DNA of 64,000 bases. Source: UBA7455 sp026713185 (GTDB lineage: Bacteria; Pseudomonadota; Gammaproteobacteria; Pseudomonadales; Azotimanducaceae). The position numbers and the translations under genes are program-made. This document shows, piece after piece, positions 9,028 through 17,210 of the stretch. The stretch lies in assembly GCA_963665785.1 (NCBI GenBank), contig OY762456.1, forward strand, positions 4,030,001-4,094,000. The letters are read 5' to 3'. Numbering within the stretch: position 1 is the stretch's first letter; the number at the start of each line of letters is the position of its first letter. The notes under the pieces were generated by a model, which saw only the letters and a program-made list of their open reading frames with translations, was not told the DNA's origin and made no database searches.

Positions 9028-9477
9028 TCATGTCTCGGCGATAAGGGACACCCTGACGGCTGCATTGACTTCACTATGCAGATGTACAACCACTTCATAA
9101 TCACCAATTTCGCGAATGGGTCCATCCGGAAGACGAACGTCGCTTCTGTCCAGTTGGATCCCGCGGGCGGTCACTGCATCAGCAATATCCCTCACCGTAA
9201 CAGAGCCGAACAACTTGCCTTCTTCACCCGCTTTAACCGTCAAGCCAATGGATAATGCATTGATCTTTTCGGCCCGCTCCAGTGCTTCGGCCTTCTTGCC
9301 TGCAGCCTGGCGCTGTAATTCTTCCAGCATTGCCCTGTATTTCTCTATATTTTCAGCACTTGCGGGAACTGCCTTATGCTGGGGGATGAGGTAGTTTCGA
9401 CCATATCCTGCTTTGACAGATACCTGGGCTCCAGGATTACCCAGATTTGAAATTTGCTCCAGAAGAATAACTTGCAT
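9028..9477 (-). CDS. rplI: 50S ribosomal protein L9
   Basis: L9 binds 23S rRNA with its N-terminal domain and projects a C-terminal domain linked by a long helix. The product starts MQVILLEQISNLGNPG, the standard N-terminus, at 9475-9477; an upstream in-frame ATG at 9516 would overlap the membrane-protein gene and is rejected. The conserved GYGRNYLIP segment and an intact C-terminal domain (LFGSVTVRDIADA) give 149 residues, as expected. It is the last gene of the rpsF-rpsR-DUF2232-rplI operon. Confidence 0.98.
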   Translation of the reverse strand: MQVILLEQISNLGNPGAQVSVKAGYGRNYLIPQHKAVPASAENIEKYRAMLEELQRQAAGKKAEALERAEKINALSIGLTVKAGEEGKLFGSVTVRDIADAVTARGIQLDRSDVRLPDGPIREIGDYEVVVHLHSEVNAAVRVSLIAET

Positions 9478-9481
9478 GATT

Positions 9482-10324
9482 TTACACCTTTGTGGTTTGA
9501 ATTCGTTTTCGAACATCCAGGTAACTGTCTATCAACGCCAGTGACGCCACCAGAGGATAGAAAAAATTGGAAAACACCAATAACAGAAAATAAAAAATAA
9601 TGAGCCAGCGGACGGACATCTTCCTGTAACCAATCAGCCAATGCACCATTCCCAACCCTGACAACAGCAAGGGTACCGTCAGCAGCAACATCCATTGCCC
9701 CAGCGAATTGTTGAAAACGTAACATATCACGAGTAGCAGGACAATCCCGGTGCTGAACCCCCTGGTGATACGCAACTGGTGGAATTCTTTCTGGAAACCA
9801 CCCGGATTGTATAATTGACTCTGCCACCACCTTGCCAGCATCAGGAAAGCCAGCATTGCAAAGGCCTGACCCATCGCAAAGACTGCAAGTATGACCTTCC
9901 GGATTGTATCAAAAGACTGCTCTGTGGAATCCTGTTGTGTAAATTCCATGTACATTTCTACTATCAACTTTAACCTTTCAGTAGAGGTAGATTCGAATAT
10001 CAGAATGCCGATAGCTGAAAAAACCACTGCCAAAACCATAGTAATTTCCCAGGATATCGTTACTCGCAACACATAGGCGAGACCAACCGTACCCAATAGA
10101 GCAATAACCGGGGTTGGAGCACCACCAGTCAGATAAATAACAACACCCATTGGCAGCAGTGCCCAGAGGAGTACCAGTGAACCTTCGACACCTCCCCTGT
10201 GCAAAACAACAAGACTGACGATCGACGTACTCAACCAGTTGAGTATCGGCAGAGATGCACAGACCATGCTCGCACCAATGGCGTGAACACGACCACGCAT
10301 GACAAATTCCGCTAAGGCTTTCAT
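9482..10324 (-). CDS. DUF2232-family integral membrane protein
   Basis: A 280-residue, strongly hydrophobic protein with about eight predicted membrane segments (for example PILNWLSTSIVSLVVL, LLWALLPMGVVIYL, GFSTGIVLLLVICYVF, WLIIFYFLLLVFSNFF). Position between rpsR and rplI and overall appearance match the DUF2232 (YybS-like) proteins found at this place in many gammaproteobacteria. Its molecular function is not established. Spacing to rplI is four bases and to rpsR 33 bases, so it is in the ribosomal operon. No broken motif was noticed. Confidence 0.85.
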   Translation of the reverse strand: MKALAEFVMRGRVHAIGASMVCASLPILNWLSTSIVSLVVLHRGGVEGSLVLLWALLPMGVVIYLTGGAPTPVIALLGTVGLAYVLRVTISWEITMVLAVVFSAIGILIFESTSTERLKLIVEMYMEFTQQDSTEQSFDTIRKVILAVFAMGQAFAMLAFLMLARWWQSQLYNPGGFQKEFHQLRITRGFSTGIVLLLVICYVFNNSLGQWMLLLTVPLLLSGLGMVHWLIGYRKMSVRWLIIFYFLLLVFSNFFYPLVASLALIDSYLDVRKRIQTTKV

Positions 10325-10357
10325 GGAGTGCTAATCCGGCGAGTAACGCCAATTCAC

Positions 10358-10585
10358 CTATTTATGGGCGTCAGTATAAGGCAACAGTGCGAGGTATCTT
10401 GCTCTTTTAACCGCCCTGGCAAGCTGGCGCTGATAGCGGGCTTTCGTACCGGTAATTCGACTCGGTACGATCTTGCCGGTTTCTGAAATATACTCTTCGA
10501 GCATTTCCAAATCCTTGTAATCTATTTCCTTCACACCCTCGGCGGTGAAACGACAAAATTTTCGGCGACGATAGAAACGAGGCAT
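10358..10585 (-). CDS. rpsR: 30S ribosomal protein S18
   Basis: S18 binds the platform of the small subunit together with S6. The 75-residue product begins MPRFYRRRKFCRF and has the conserved IDYKDLEMLEEYISETGKI and PSRITGTKARYQRQLARAVK regions. The single cysteine near the N-terminus is the usual one. It follows rpsF after three bases and precedes the DUF2232 gene. Identification is secure. Confidence 0.98.
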   Translation of the reverse strand: MPRFYRRRKFCRFTAEGVKEIDYKDLEMLEEYISETGKIVPSRITGTKARYQRQLARAVKRARYLALLPYTDAHK

Positions 10586-10588
10586 ATC

Positions 10589-11014
10589 CTATTCTCCTGC
10601 TACGGCAGAGGCGTCATCCGGCTCAGTGCTTTCCGCCGGGGTTTGCAACACCACTCTTTCATTCAATCCCGGGGCTTTCTCTGCCCGACTCGCGTTTTCA
10701 ATCTTCATGATTGGCGACTCTTCAGTAATGGCCTCTTTGCAACCCATAATCAAATTACGCAGCACAGCATCATTGAATCGAAACGCTGTGTTGATTTCTT
10801 CCAACACATCCTTGTTGCATTCAATGTTGAACAGGATGTAGTGAGCCTTGTGAATTTTGCTGATAGGGTAAGCAAGTTGACGCCTGCCCCAGTCTTCGGT
10901 GCGGTGAATTGTACCGCCCCCTTGCTTGATAAGGTTGGTATAGCGTTCAATCATCCCTGGTACCTGTTCAGATTGATCAGGATGTACCAGGAGGACAATC
11001 TCATAGTGTCTCAT
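10589..11014 (-). CDS. rpsF: 30S ribosomal protein S6
   Basis: S6 pairs with S18 on the small-subunit platform. The start MRHYEIVLLVHPDQSEQV at 11012-11014 matches the standard N-terminus and has AAAGGAG upstream; a longer frame to 11062 is rejected. RQLAYPISKIHKAHYILFNIE is the conserved core. The protein has 141 residues, with a C-terminal tail ending EPDDASAVAGE that is acidic. E. coli S6 also has a variable acidic tail that is glutamylated. First gene of the operon. Confidence 0.98.
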   Translation of the reverse strand: MRHYEIVLLVHPDQSEQVPGMIERYTNLIKQGGGTIHRTEDWGRRQLAYPISKIHKAHYILFNIECNKDVLEEINTAFRFNDAVLRNLIMGCKEAITEESPIMKIENASRAEKAPGLNERVVLQTPAESTEPDDASAVAGE

Positions 11015-11083
11015 CGACAACTCCTTTCGGTTGATGCTACCCGGGATTTCCCGGTGCAGCAAGGAGGGTTAAGGAAGCCGCGG

Positions 11084-11112
11084 ATTGTAGAGAATCGGAT
11101 TCCACATTGCAA
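11084..11112 (-). promoter_or_regulatory. Sigma-70 promoter of the rpsF operon
   Basis: Read on the minus strand there is a -35 box TTGCAA at 11107-11112, a 17-base spacer and a -10 box TACAAT at 11084-11089. Transcription would start about 65 bases upstream of the rpsF ATG, leaving a GC-rich leader. Leaders of this operon bind S6/S18 in some bacteria; I did not verify such a fold here. Confidence 0.7.
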
Positions 11113-11124
11113 GTGATCTGACCA

Positions 11125-11871
11125 TCACCCCATTATTCCGCGTTGTTGCTGCGCTTCATATAAACTGATGCCAGTTGCCACGGAGACATTGAATCCCAGG
11201 ATGTCATTGACCATTGGTATTTTTGCAAGATAATCGCAGTGCTTGCGGGTATTGCGTCGCAAGCCACCATCCTCGGAACCCATAACCAGCACCAGATCGC
11301 CGGTTAGATCGAAACTGCTCAATGGCTTCTCCGCATCCAGGGTTGTACCCAGGGTCCAACAGCCCGATGACTTCAACTGTTCCAGGGTCCGTGCCAGGTT
11401 CGAAACCTGGAGATAAGGTACGAGGTTTGCCCCTCCGCATGCGGTTTTTATGGCGGTGACGCTTAACGGCGCACTGTTACTGCGTGGTGCAATGACCGCA
11501 TCAACACCCATGGTCGCAGCGCTACGCAAACATGCCCCCAGATTATGAGGGTCTTTGACGCCATCCAGAATCAGGAAAAGACGCCCTGGATTGTCCCGTT
11601 CAACCTCCTTCGCAAGCAGTACATCCAGAGATACTGCTTCTATTGGAGACGTCGTGTACAGTATCACGCCCTGATGTTTCCCTGGAGTGATTTCATCCAG
11701 GGCGGCACGTGAAAGATATTCTACCGGACAGCCCATCATCTCGACACGATCCCTGATCTCCCTTAACCTGGGACCCAGATTGCCACTTTTCAGGAGTAAT
11801 CGCTGCGGTGTACCCGTGGCCGTGGACAGGTAAATTCTCGTGGCATGGATTCCGTAAATAAAATCCATCAT
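11125..11871 (-). CDS. rlmB: 23S rRNA Gm2251 2'-O-methyltransferase RlmB
   Basis: RlmB is a SPOUT (SpoU) methyltransferase that 2'-O-methylates a guanosine in the peptidyl-transferase loop of 23S rRNA. The 248-residue product opens with the YGIHATRIYL substrate-binding region and has the three SpoU motifs: DPHNLGACLRSAATMG, VMGSEDGGLRR and LGFNVSVATGISLYE, which together form the knotted SAM site. Its start overlaps the rnr stop by four bases (ATGA), the usual rnr-rlmB pair. Confidence 0.96.
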   Translation of the reverse strand: MMDFIYGIHATRIYLSTATGTPQRLLLKSGNLGPRLREIRDRVEMMGCPVEYLSRAALDEITPGKHQGVILYTTSPIEAVSLDVLLAKEVERDNPGRLFLILDGVKDPHNLGACLRSAATMGVDAVIAPRSNSAPLSVTAIKTACGGANLVPYLQVSNLARTLEQLKSSGCWTLGTTLDAEKPLSSFDLTGDLVLVMGSEDGGLRRNTRKHCDYLAKIPMVNDILGFNVSVATGISLYEAQQQRGIMG

Positions 11872-14153
11872 GATGACTGGGATCTACGTCTGCGCCGGCT
11901 GGATTTTTTGTTTCGCTGAATACCTGAGTTGGCAGATCGACCCTTTCGTGTATTGGTCTTTCCCGAAGAAGTACGCGGTCTGTGTTCGAGAGGATCGTGC
12001 GAGATCAGTTCAAAATCGATTTTCCGCTCGTCAACCGATACCCGTGCCACCTGAACCGAGACGTTATCCCCTATGCCAAAAACCAATCCACTGTTTTCTC
12101 CTACCAGACGCTGTTCACCCTGATCGAAATGATAGTAATCATCAATCAGTGTACTCACATGTACCAGACCCTCAATCAGAACGTCCGACAGCTCTATAAA
12201 TAATCCGAAGCCTGTAACGCCGATAATCACACCCGGTTCGATATCACCGACTTTGCCATCCATGTATTCGCACTTCATCCACTCAAGTATTTCATATACC
12301 GCTGTTTCTGCACGGCGCTCTGTTCGGGAGCATTGATTACCCAATGCATGCAGTCTATCCGGTTCATAGTCATATTCCGGCCTGCTTCGTGCACCAAACC
12401 GGCGAACCAGGTCTGTTTTCTTCCGGCTGTGGATTACGGACTTGATCAGCCGATGTGTAAGAAGATCCGGGTAGCGTCTGATAGGCGAAGTAAAGTGTGT
12501 GTACATCGGGTAATCAAGCCCAAAGTGTCCCTCATTGTTTACCTGATAGACCGCCTGTGATAGCGCACGCAACACCGCAATCTGAAGAATATGTCCATTG
12601 GGTTTGCTGCGCAGGATATTCAGTGCATGCTGGAAATCCGATGGTGTCGGTAATCCATTCGGCAAACTGATACCAACAGAGTTGAGATAAATCCTCAGAT
12701 AATCGGTCTTCTCTGACTCTGGTCGCCTGTGCACACGGTACAATCCTGCTATCCCGAGACTGTCCATGAATCTGGCTGCACAGACATTGGCGCATAACAT
12801 GCACTCCTCTATCAGATGATGTGCACGGTTACGGAATTGACGTGATATTGACTCAACAGCGCCCGTACTATCGAATGCGAAGGCAAGTTCTGTTGAATCA
12901 AAATCCAGGGCGCCACGCTGTGCACGCACAGACAGCAAGGCACTGAGAAGTTTATCCGCATGAGCCAGGGAATCCTGCCAACTACCGCCAGTATCACCAC
13001 AGGCCACCTGCGCATAGGTCAGTCTGGCAGCAGACCGGATCAATCCCTCATAGAACTGATAGCTGTCTATACTGCCGTGTTCAGAAATTGACATTTCACA
13101 CACAAGCACCAGCCGGTCAACATCCGGTTTCAGAGAACACAATCCATTGGACAGCTTCTCCGGCAGCATCGGCACCACATGTTGTGGAAAGTAGACAGAC
13201 GTCCCCCTTTCCAAAGCCGTCTGGTCCAAAACCGATTCCTGACGAACATAGTGTGCAACATCCGCGATAGCGACATACAGCTTCCAACCACCCCGATTCA
13301 GCTCTTTACAGAAAATCGCATCGTCAAAATCTCTGGCATCGGGTCCATCTATGGTAACGAATGATAAATCCCTGAGGTCGGCCCGTTGTAGTTTGTCTTC
13401 CTGGATAACCTCTTCCGGCAGAGCATCCGCCGCGATCATGTCTTCAGCACTGAACATTTCCGGAATATTGTGATTGGACAGGCTGATCTTGATTTCCATA
13501 TCCGGTGTCAGATGTTCTCCCAGCACTTCCTCTACGGCACAACTCGGTAATCCATGTCTGGTTGGCTGATCGACGATTCGCGCCAGCACGATCCGACCTT
13601 CTACCAGTTGATCATGGGGAAGTACCAGTATTTCCTGACAAACCCGATTATTGAGGCTTTCCAGAAACCAGGTGCTATTCTCAAAATAAAGCCGGCCCGT
13701 CATTTGGGTGGTTTTCCTTTCCAGGACCTCCACTATCTCTCCTTCCGGACGGCCCCGGCGGTCTTTACCGCGAACCCGTACCAGGACGATATCCCCGTGG
13801 AAAACACCCCGCATCTGGCGATGCCCAAGAAAAATATCTTTTTCCCCGGCATCGGGTATCAGAAAACCATAACCATCAACATGTCCCTCGACAGTACCCC
13901 GGACCAGTTCCATCTTACTGGCAATGGCATAGATATTACGGCGATTCACCAGCAGTTGGCCATCCCTGACCATGGCTCTCAACCGCTTCCTCAAAGCATC
14001 CTGCTGCCAATGCTGATCCAGGCCAAGCACACTGGATATCCGCTCGAATCCTGCCGGTTCGCCAATCGACGCCATGATCTGCAATATATAACGTCGGCTG
14101 GCTATGGGCGATTCATAGCGTCTTGATTCCCTGCCGTAATCCGGATCCTCCAT
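11868..14153 (-). CDS. rnr: Ribonuclease R
   Basis: RNase R is a processive 3'-5' exoribonuclease that degrades structured RNA and helps rRNA and tmRNA quality control. The 761-residue protein has an N-terminal winged-helix region, cold-shock domains (GYGFLIPDAGEKDIFLG), and the RNB catalytic domain with TIDGPDARDFDDAIFC. A C-terminal S1 domain (GVTGFGLFIELSDVLIEGLV) follows, with a basic tail ending RRRRRSQSS. Length is close to the family norm of about 800. Co-transcribed with rlmB. A divergent tRNA gene lies just upstream. Confidence 0.97.
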   Translation of the reverse strand: MEDPDYGRESRRYESPIASRRYILQIMASIGEPAGFERISSVLGLDQHWQQDALRKRLRAMVRDGQLLVNRRNIYAIASKMELVRGTVEGHVDGYGFLIPDAGEKDIFLGHRQMRGVFHGDIVLVRVRGKDRRGRPEGEIVEVLERKTTQMTGRLYFENSTWFLESLNNRVCQEILVLPHDQLVEGRIVLARIVDQPTRHGLPSCAVEEVLGEHLTPDMEIKISLSNHNIPEMFSAEDMIAADALPEEVIQEDKLQRADLRDLSFVTIDGPDARDFDDAIFCKELNRGGWKLYVAIADVAHYVRQESVLDQTALERGTSVYFPQHVVPMLPEKLSNGLCSLKPDVDRLVLVCEMSISEHGSIDSYQFYEGLIRSAARLTYAQVACGDTGGSWQDSLAHADKLLSALLSVRAQRGALDFDSTELAFAFDSTGAVESISRQFRNRAHHLIEECMLCANVCAARFMDSLGIAGLYRVHRRPESEKTDYLRIYLNSVGISLPNGLPTPSDFQHALNILRSKPNGHILQIAVLRALSQAVYQVNNEGHFGLDYPMYTHFTSPIRRYPDLLTHRLIKSVIHSRKKTDLVRRFGARSRPEYDYEPDRLHALGNQCSRTERRAETAVYEILEWMKCEYMDGKVGDIEPGVIIGVTGFGLFIELSDVLIEGLVHVSTLIDDYYHFDQGEQRLVGENSGLVFGIGDNVSVQVARVSVDERKIDFELISHDPLEHRPRTSSGKTNTRKGRSANSGIQRNKKSSRRRRRSQSS

Positions 14154-14199
14154 GTAGTTCTCCTAAATTGTCAGTCAGGTTCCAGAAAGGGAGTCCCGA

Positions 14200-14229
14200 T
14201 TGACATGACATGCACGACACTAGTAATCT
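14200..14229 (+). promoter_or_regulatory. Sigma-70 promoter for tRNA-Leu
   Basis: A consensus -35 box TTGACA at 14200-14205 is followed by 18 bases and TAATCT at 14224-14229. The tRNA begins 12 bases after the -10 box. The G+C-rich GCGCGCC just after the -10 resembles a stringent-response discriminator. The tRNA is therefore transcribed on its own, against its neighbours. Confidence 0.8.
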
Positions 14230-14240
14230 AGCGCGCCATT

Positions 14241-14327
14241 GCCGAGGTGGTGAAATTGGTAGACACGCTAGCTTCAGGTGCTAGTGGGGGTAACCCCGTG
14301 GAGGTTCAAGTCCTCTCCTCGGCACCA
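14241..14327 (+). tRNA. tRNA-Leu (anticodon CAG)
   Basis: An 87-base class II tRNA with encoded CCA. The acceptor stem GCCGAGG pairs with CCTCGGC. The D-loop contains the GGTAGACAC segment, and the anticodon stem CTAG/CTAG encloses TTCAGG with anticodon CAG. A long variable arm follows (GTGGGGGTAACCCCGT), then the T-loop GGTTCAAGTC. It is the only tRNA seen in the window. tRNA-Leu genes are common integration sites, but I saw no integrase or repeat of its 3' end nearby. Confidence 0.97.
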
Positions 14328-14382
14328 GATCCATCAACCATGATCGACCAATTGAGTTATGCAGGTACCCGTATGCCTGATG

Positions 14383-15636
14383 TTAAAACGGATTTGATAC
14401 CTCTATAGTATCTTCACGCTTCGGTCCGGTAGATACATAATCAATCGGCGCCCCGCATGCGTTTTCGATCAGTTTCAGGTAGTCCCGTGCCTCTGTCGGT
14501 AAATCCGACAGTTTTCGGGCGCCAACTGTGGAAGCCTGCCAGCCTGGTATCTTATCATAGATCGGAAGATCCTCCCTATTGGTACCGGTTTGGTACTCTC
14601 GACAAATTGATACTGTCTCCAGTCCATCCAGTACATCCAGTTTGGTGATGCACAATCCTGAAATACTGTTAATCTGAATCACTCGTTTTAAAGCTGCGGC
14701 GTCAAACCAGCCGCATCGCCGGGACCGGCCGGTTGTTGAGCCGAATTCATCACCCACTCTGGCAAGATGACTGCCGACGCGATCAAACAATTCCGTTGGA
14801 AAAGGTCCGGAACCGACACGTGTGGTATAAGCTTTGGTAATTCCCAGAATATAGTCCAGATATCTCGGACCCACACCACACCCACTGCTGATTGCACCCG
14901 CTGTAGTGTTGGATGATGTCACATAAGGGTAGGTACCCTGATCAATATCGAGAAGAGAACCCTGGGCGCCTTCGAACACGATATTGGCATTGCTACTGCG
15001 CAGAAATCCCAGTTTCTCAACCACATCACCTACCATTGGATGTAATTGGTCCGCAAAGGCAAGTGAAGCATCCAGTGATTGCTGAAGGCTCACCGGGTCA
15101 GTGTGGAAATATTCCTTCAACACAAAATTGTGATAGTCGATGTTGTCCTCCAGGGTACTTACAAAGTACTCCGGATTAAACAGATCCCCTACCCGCAGGC
15201 CTCGACGAGCAACCCTGTCTTCGTATGCAGGGCCTATACCACGGCCCGTGGTCCCGATCTTACGATTACCGCGTACTTTCTCTCGTGCCATATCCAGAAA
15301 AATATGGTGCGGCAGGATAACGGGACAACCAGGACTCACCAGCAAACGTTCCCTTACATCAACACCGGACTTCTCCAATTGTTCAATTTCCTTGAAAAAA
15401 TCCGGAATCGACAGGACAACACCGTTACCGATCAGGCACTCGACATGCTCATGCAGAATACCTGAAGGAATCAGGTGCAGAATGGTCTTTTTACCATCAA
15501 CGACCAGTGTGTGTCCGGCGTTATGCCCTCCTTGAAATCGTACAACGGCAGCGGCTTTATCAGTCAGAATATCGACAAACTTGCCTTTGCCCTCGTCACC
15601 CCAGTGAGTACCAATAACGACTATATTTTTTCCCAT
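14383..15636 (-). CDS. purA: Adenylosuccinate synthetase
   Basis: PurA condenses IMP and aspartate with GTP to make adenylosuccinate, the first committed AMP step. The start MGKNIVVIGTHWGDEGKGK at 15634-15636 gives 417 residues plus stop. GDEGKGK is the GTP-binding P-loop-like motif, and the catalytic region QGGHNAGHTLV is intact. FVSTGPKREDTI is near the C-terminus. Its first four codons are part of a 47-bp tandem duplication shared with the end of hisZ (see the repeat). hisZ-purA order is common in gammaproteobacteria. Confidence 0.97.
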   Translation of the reverse strand: MGKNIVVIGTHWGDEGKGKFVDILTDKAAAVVRFQGGHNAGHTLVVDGKKTILHLIPSGILHEHVECLIGNGVVLSIPDFFKEIEQLEKSGVDVRERLLVSPGCPVILPHHIFLDMAREKVRGNRKIGTTGRGIGPAYEDRVARRGLRVGDLFNPEYFVSTLEDNIDYHNFVLKEYFHTDPVSLQQSLDASLAFADQLHPMVGDVVEKLGFLRSSNANIVFEGAQGSLLDIDQGTYPYVTSSNTTAGAISSGCGVGPRYLDYILGITKAYTTRVGSGPFPTELFDRVGSHLARVGDEFGSTTGRSRRCGWFDAAALKRVIQINSISGLCITKLDVLDGLETVSICREYQTGTNREDLPIYDKIPGWQASTVGARKLSDLPTEARDYLKLIENACGAPIDYVSTGPKREDTIEVSNPF

Positions 15637-15637
15637 A

Positions 15638-15771
15638 CTTACTCCACAACAGGTACCAGTTCCCACTGATCATTCTTACCCATGCCTACTCCACAACAGG
15701 TACCAGTTCCCACTGATCGTTCTTACCCATGCTTACTCCACAACAGGAACCAGTTCCCACTGATCGTTTTG
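15638..15771 (-). repeat. 47-bp tandem triplication spanning the hisZ end and purA start
   Basis: Units begin at 15638, 15685 and 15732 with a few substitutions. On the minus strand each unit carries the last ten hisZ codons (ending WELVPVVE), a stop, a GGAG ribosome-binding site and an ATGGGTAAGAA resembling the first purA codons. The result is two 14-codon mini-ORFs, MGKNDQWELVPVVE, in tandem between hisZ and purA. Each starts like PurA and ends like HisZ. Confidence 0.95.
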
Positions 15772-16905
15772 ATAATCAAGCTTGAAATCACATGTCCCGG
15801 GTTCCATGGCGCTTTCAACGACTGTGTACCCATCTTTCCGTAGCTGTCTGACTTTCTTCCACCGCTGTTCTTCGCGGTCATCGGTAACCGCTGGCGCACT
15901 GACAACCATCACCTTGGTCTCATCCAACTTCGCATGGTCCAGAAGGTACCGGATGTGTACATCAAACCCAGTGGCCCTTCGGGACCGACCGAAGACTTCA
16001 CCGACGTGATCATACCGGCCGCCTTTAGCCACGGCCTGTTCCACTCCGGGGAGATAGGCGGCGAACACGATACCGGTATGATAGCTGTAACCGCGCAACT
16101 CACTAAGATCAAAGTGAAGATCGAGATTCGCATAGCGGCTTTGAAGTCCCCTGGAGACCATTTCAAGATTTTCCAACCGTTCAAGGATGTCTGGATATCC
16201 TTTTAACAATTCCTTTCCGCTGGCAAGGACCTCGATGTTGCCGCACAATCCAGGTAACCGGTTTAACGATTCCGCCAGCCCCGGCTCAATACCGTACTCC
16301 GCAACACATTCAGACAATCCAACTAACGACTTGCGTTGCACAAGATCAAACAGCGTCTCCTGCTGATAAGCCTGTAATTCCGCTGTGGAAACCAACTGCC
16401 TGAAGATACCGACATCTCCCAGTTCAATATGCAGGGTTTCAATACCGAGAACCTTCAGGGACTCAATCATCAAACTGACGATTTCCAGATCCGCACCTTC
16501 GGAGCCCCCGAATAATTCAGCACCTGCAAAAATGGGTGTTCTGGAGGCCAGCATATTCTCAGGACGTGTATACAATACAGTTCCTGCATAGCACAAACGG
16601 GACATGCCACCTCTATTGAGGCTATGGGCGTCAATTCGTGCGGCCTGGGGTGTAATATCCGCCCGGATACCCATCGTACGGCCGGTAACCAGGTCTGTAA
16701 CCTTGAACGTTTTCAAATCAAGATCGTGCCCGGTACCTGTCAGCAGCGATTCAATGAACTCAACCATCGGGGGTATCACATATTCGTATCCCCACCTGCC
16801 ATAGAGGTCCAGCAATCGGCGACGCATCTGTTCAAGCTGCATTGCCTGGGGAGGCAACACATCTTCAACGCCATCGGGCAGAAGCCAACGGTCCACAATA
16901 TTCAT
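15733..16905 (-). CDS. hisZ: ATP phosphoribosyltransferase regulatory subunit HisZ
   Basis: HisZ is a histidyl-tRNA-synthetase paralogue that lacks aminoacylation and activates the short-form HisG in histidine synthesis. The 390-residue product starts MNIVDRWLLPDGVEDVLPPQ and has class II synthetase-like motifs (GYEYVIPPMVEF, MGIRADITPQAARI, and YHTGIVFAAYLPG near residue 273). It lacks the C-terminal anticodon-binding domain of a true HisRS. hisG is not in the window. Its final codons are included in the tandem triplication that follows. Confidence 0.95.
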   Translation of the reverse strand: MNIVDRWLLPDGVEDVLPPQAMQLEQMRRRLLDLYGRWGYEYVIPPMVEFIESLLTGTGHDLDLKTFKVTDLVTGRTMGIRADITPQAARIDAHSLNRGGMSRLCYAGTVLYTRPENMLASRTPIFAGAELFGGSEGADLEIVSLMIESLKVLGIETLHIELGDVGIFRQLVSTAELQAYQQETLFDLVQRKSLVGLSECVAEYGIEPGLAESLNRLPGLCGNIEVLASGKELLKGYPDILERLENLEMVSRGLQSRYANLDLHFDLSELRGYSYHTGIVFAAYLPGVEQAVAKGGRYDHVGEVFGRSRRATGFDVHIRYLLDHAKLDETKVMVVSAPAVTDDREEQRWKKVRQLRKDGYTVVESAMEPGTCDFKLDYQNDQWELVPVVE

Positions 16906-16934
16906 CCGAGTGATCCTGATTTGAAATTGCTGTC

Positions 16935-17123
16935 TTAATTGATGAGATATAGCAAACCCGTGCCTGTCAACATGCTTGCCAGTCCCATGAACCGCATTGT
17001 TCTTTCATCAATCCCGGCAAGCATCATCACCATTTCTTTCCATCTCCCAGGGAAAAGAAATGGGAGAATCCCCTCAATGATGAGTACAAGACAGAGTGCT
17101 ACACCCAGTTCGCGCCACAACAT
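16935..17123 (-). CDS. DUF2065 (YjeT-like) small membrane protein
   Basis: A 62-residue protein from the ATG at 17121-17123 (MLWRELGVALCLVLIIEGIL). It has two membrane segments separated by a short loop containing PGRWKEMV, and ends GLLYLIN. This is the pattern of the DUF2065 family, found between hflC and hisZ or purA in gammaproteobacteria. Function is unknown. A terminator between hflC and this gene suggests it is transcribed mainly from its own start or by read-through. Confidence 0.85.
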   Translation of the reverse strand: MLWRELGVALCLVLIIEGILPFLFPGRWKEMVMMLAGIDERTMRFMGLASMLTGTGLLYLIN

Positions 17124-17133
17124 TCCTATAGCC

Positions 17134-17164
17134 AAAAAAAGACCGGGGTATTTTCCCCCGGTCT
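17134..17164 (-). terminator. Rho-independent terminator downstream of hflC
   Basis: On the minus strand the stem AGACCGGGG pairs with CCCCGGTCT around a short AT loop and is followed by seven T residues. It closes the hflX-hflK-hflC transcription unit and lies just upstream of the small DUF2065 gene. Confidence 0.92.
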
Positions 17165-17210
17165 GATCGACGGGTTTGCCATCATGATAGACCCTCCGTG
17201 GATAAACCGG

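Noticed and set aside
9017..9029. GATTACAGTAATC palindrome as an operator
   Set aside because: The arms are only six bases and lie at the end of rplI; too short to separate from chance.
14241..14400. tRNA-Leu as an integration site
   Set aside because: No integrase gene or duplicated tRNA end is present on either side; the flanks are core genes.
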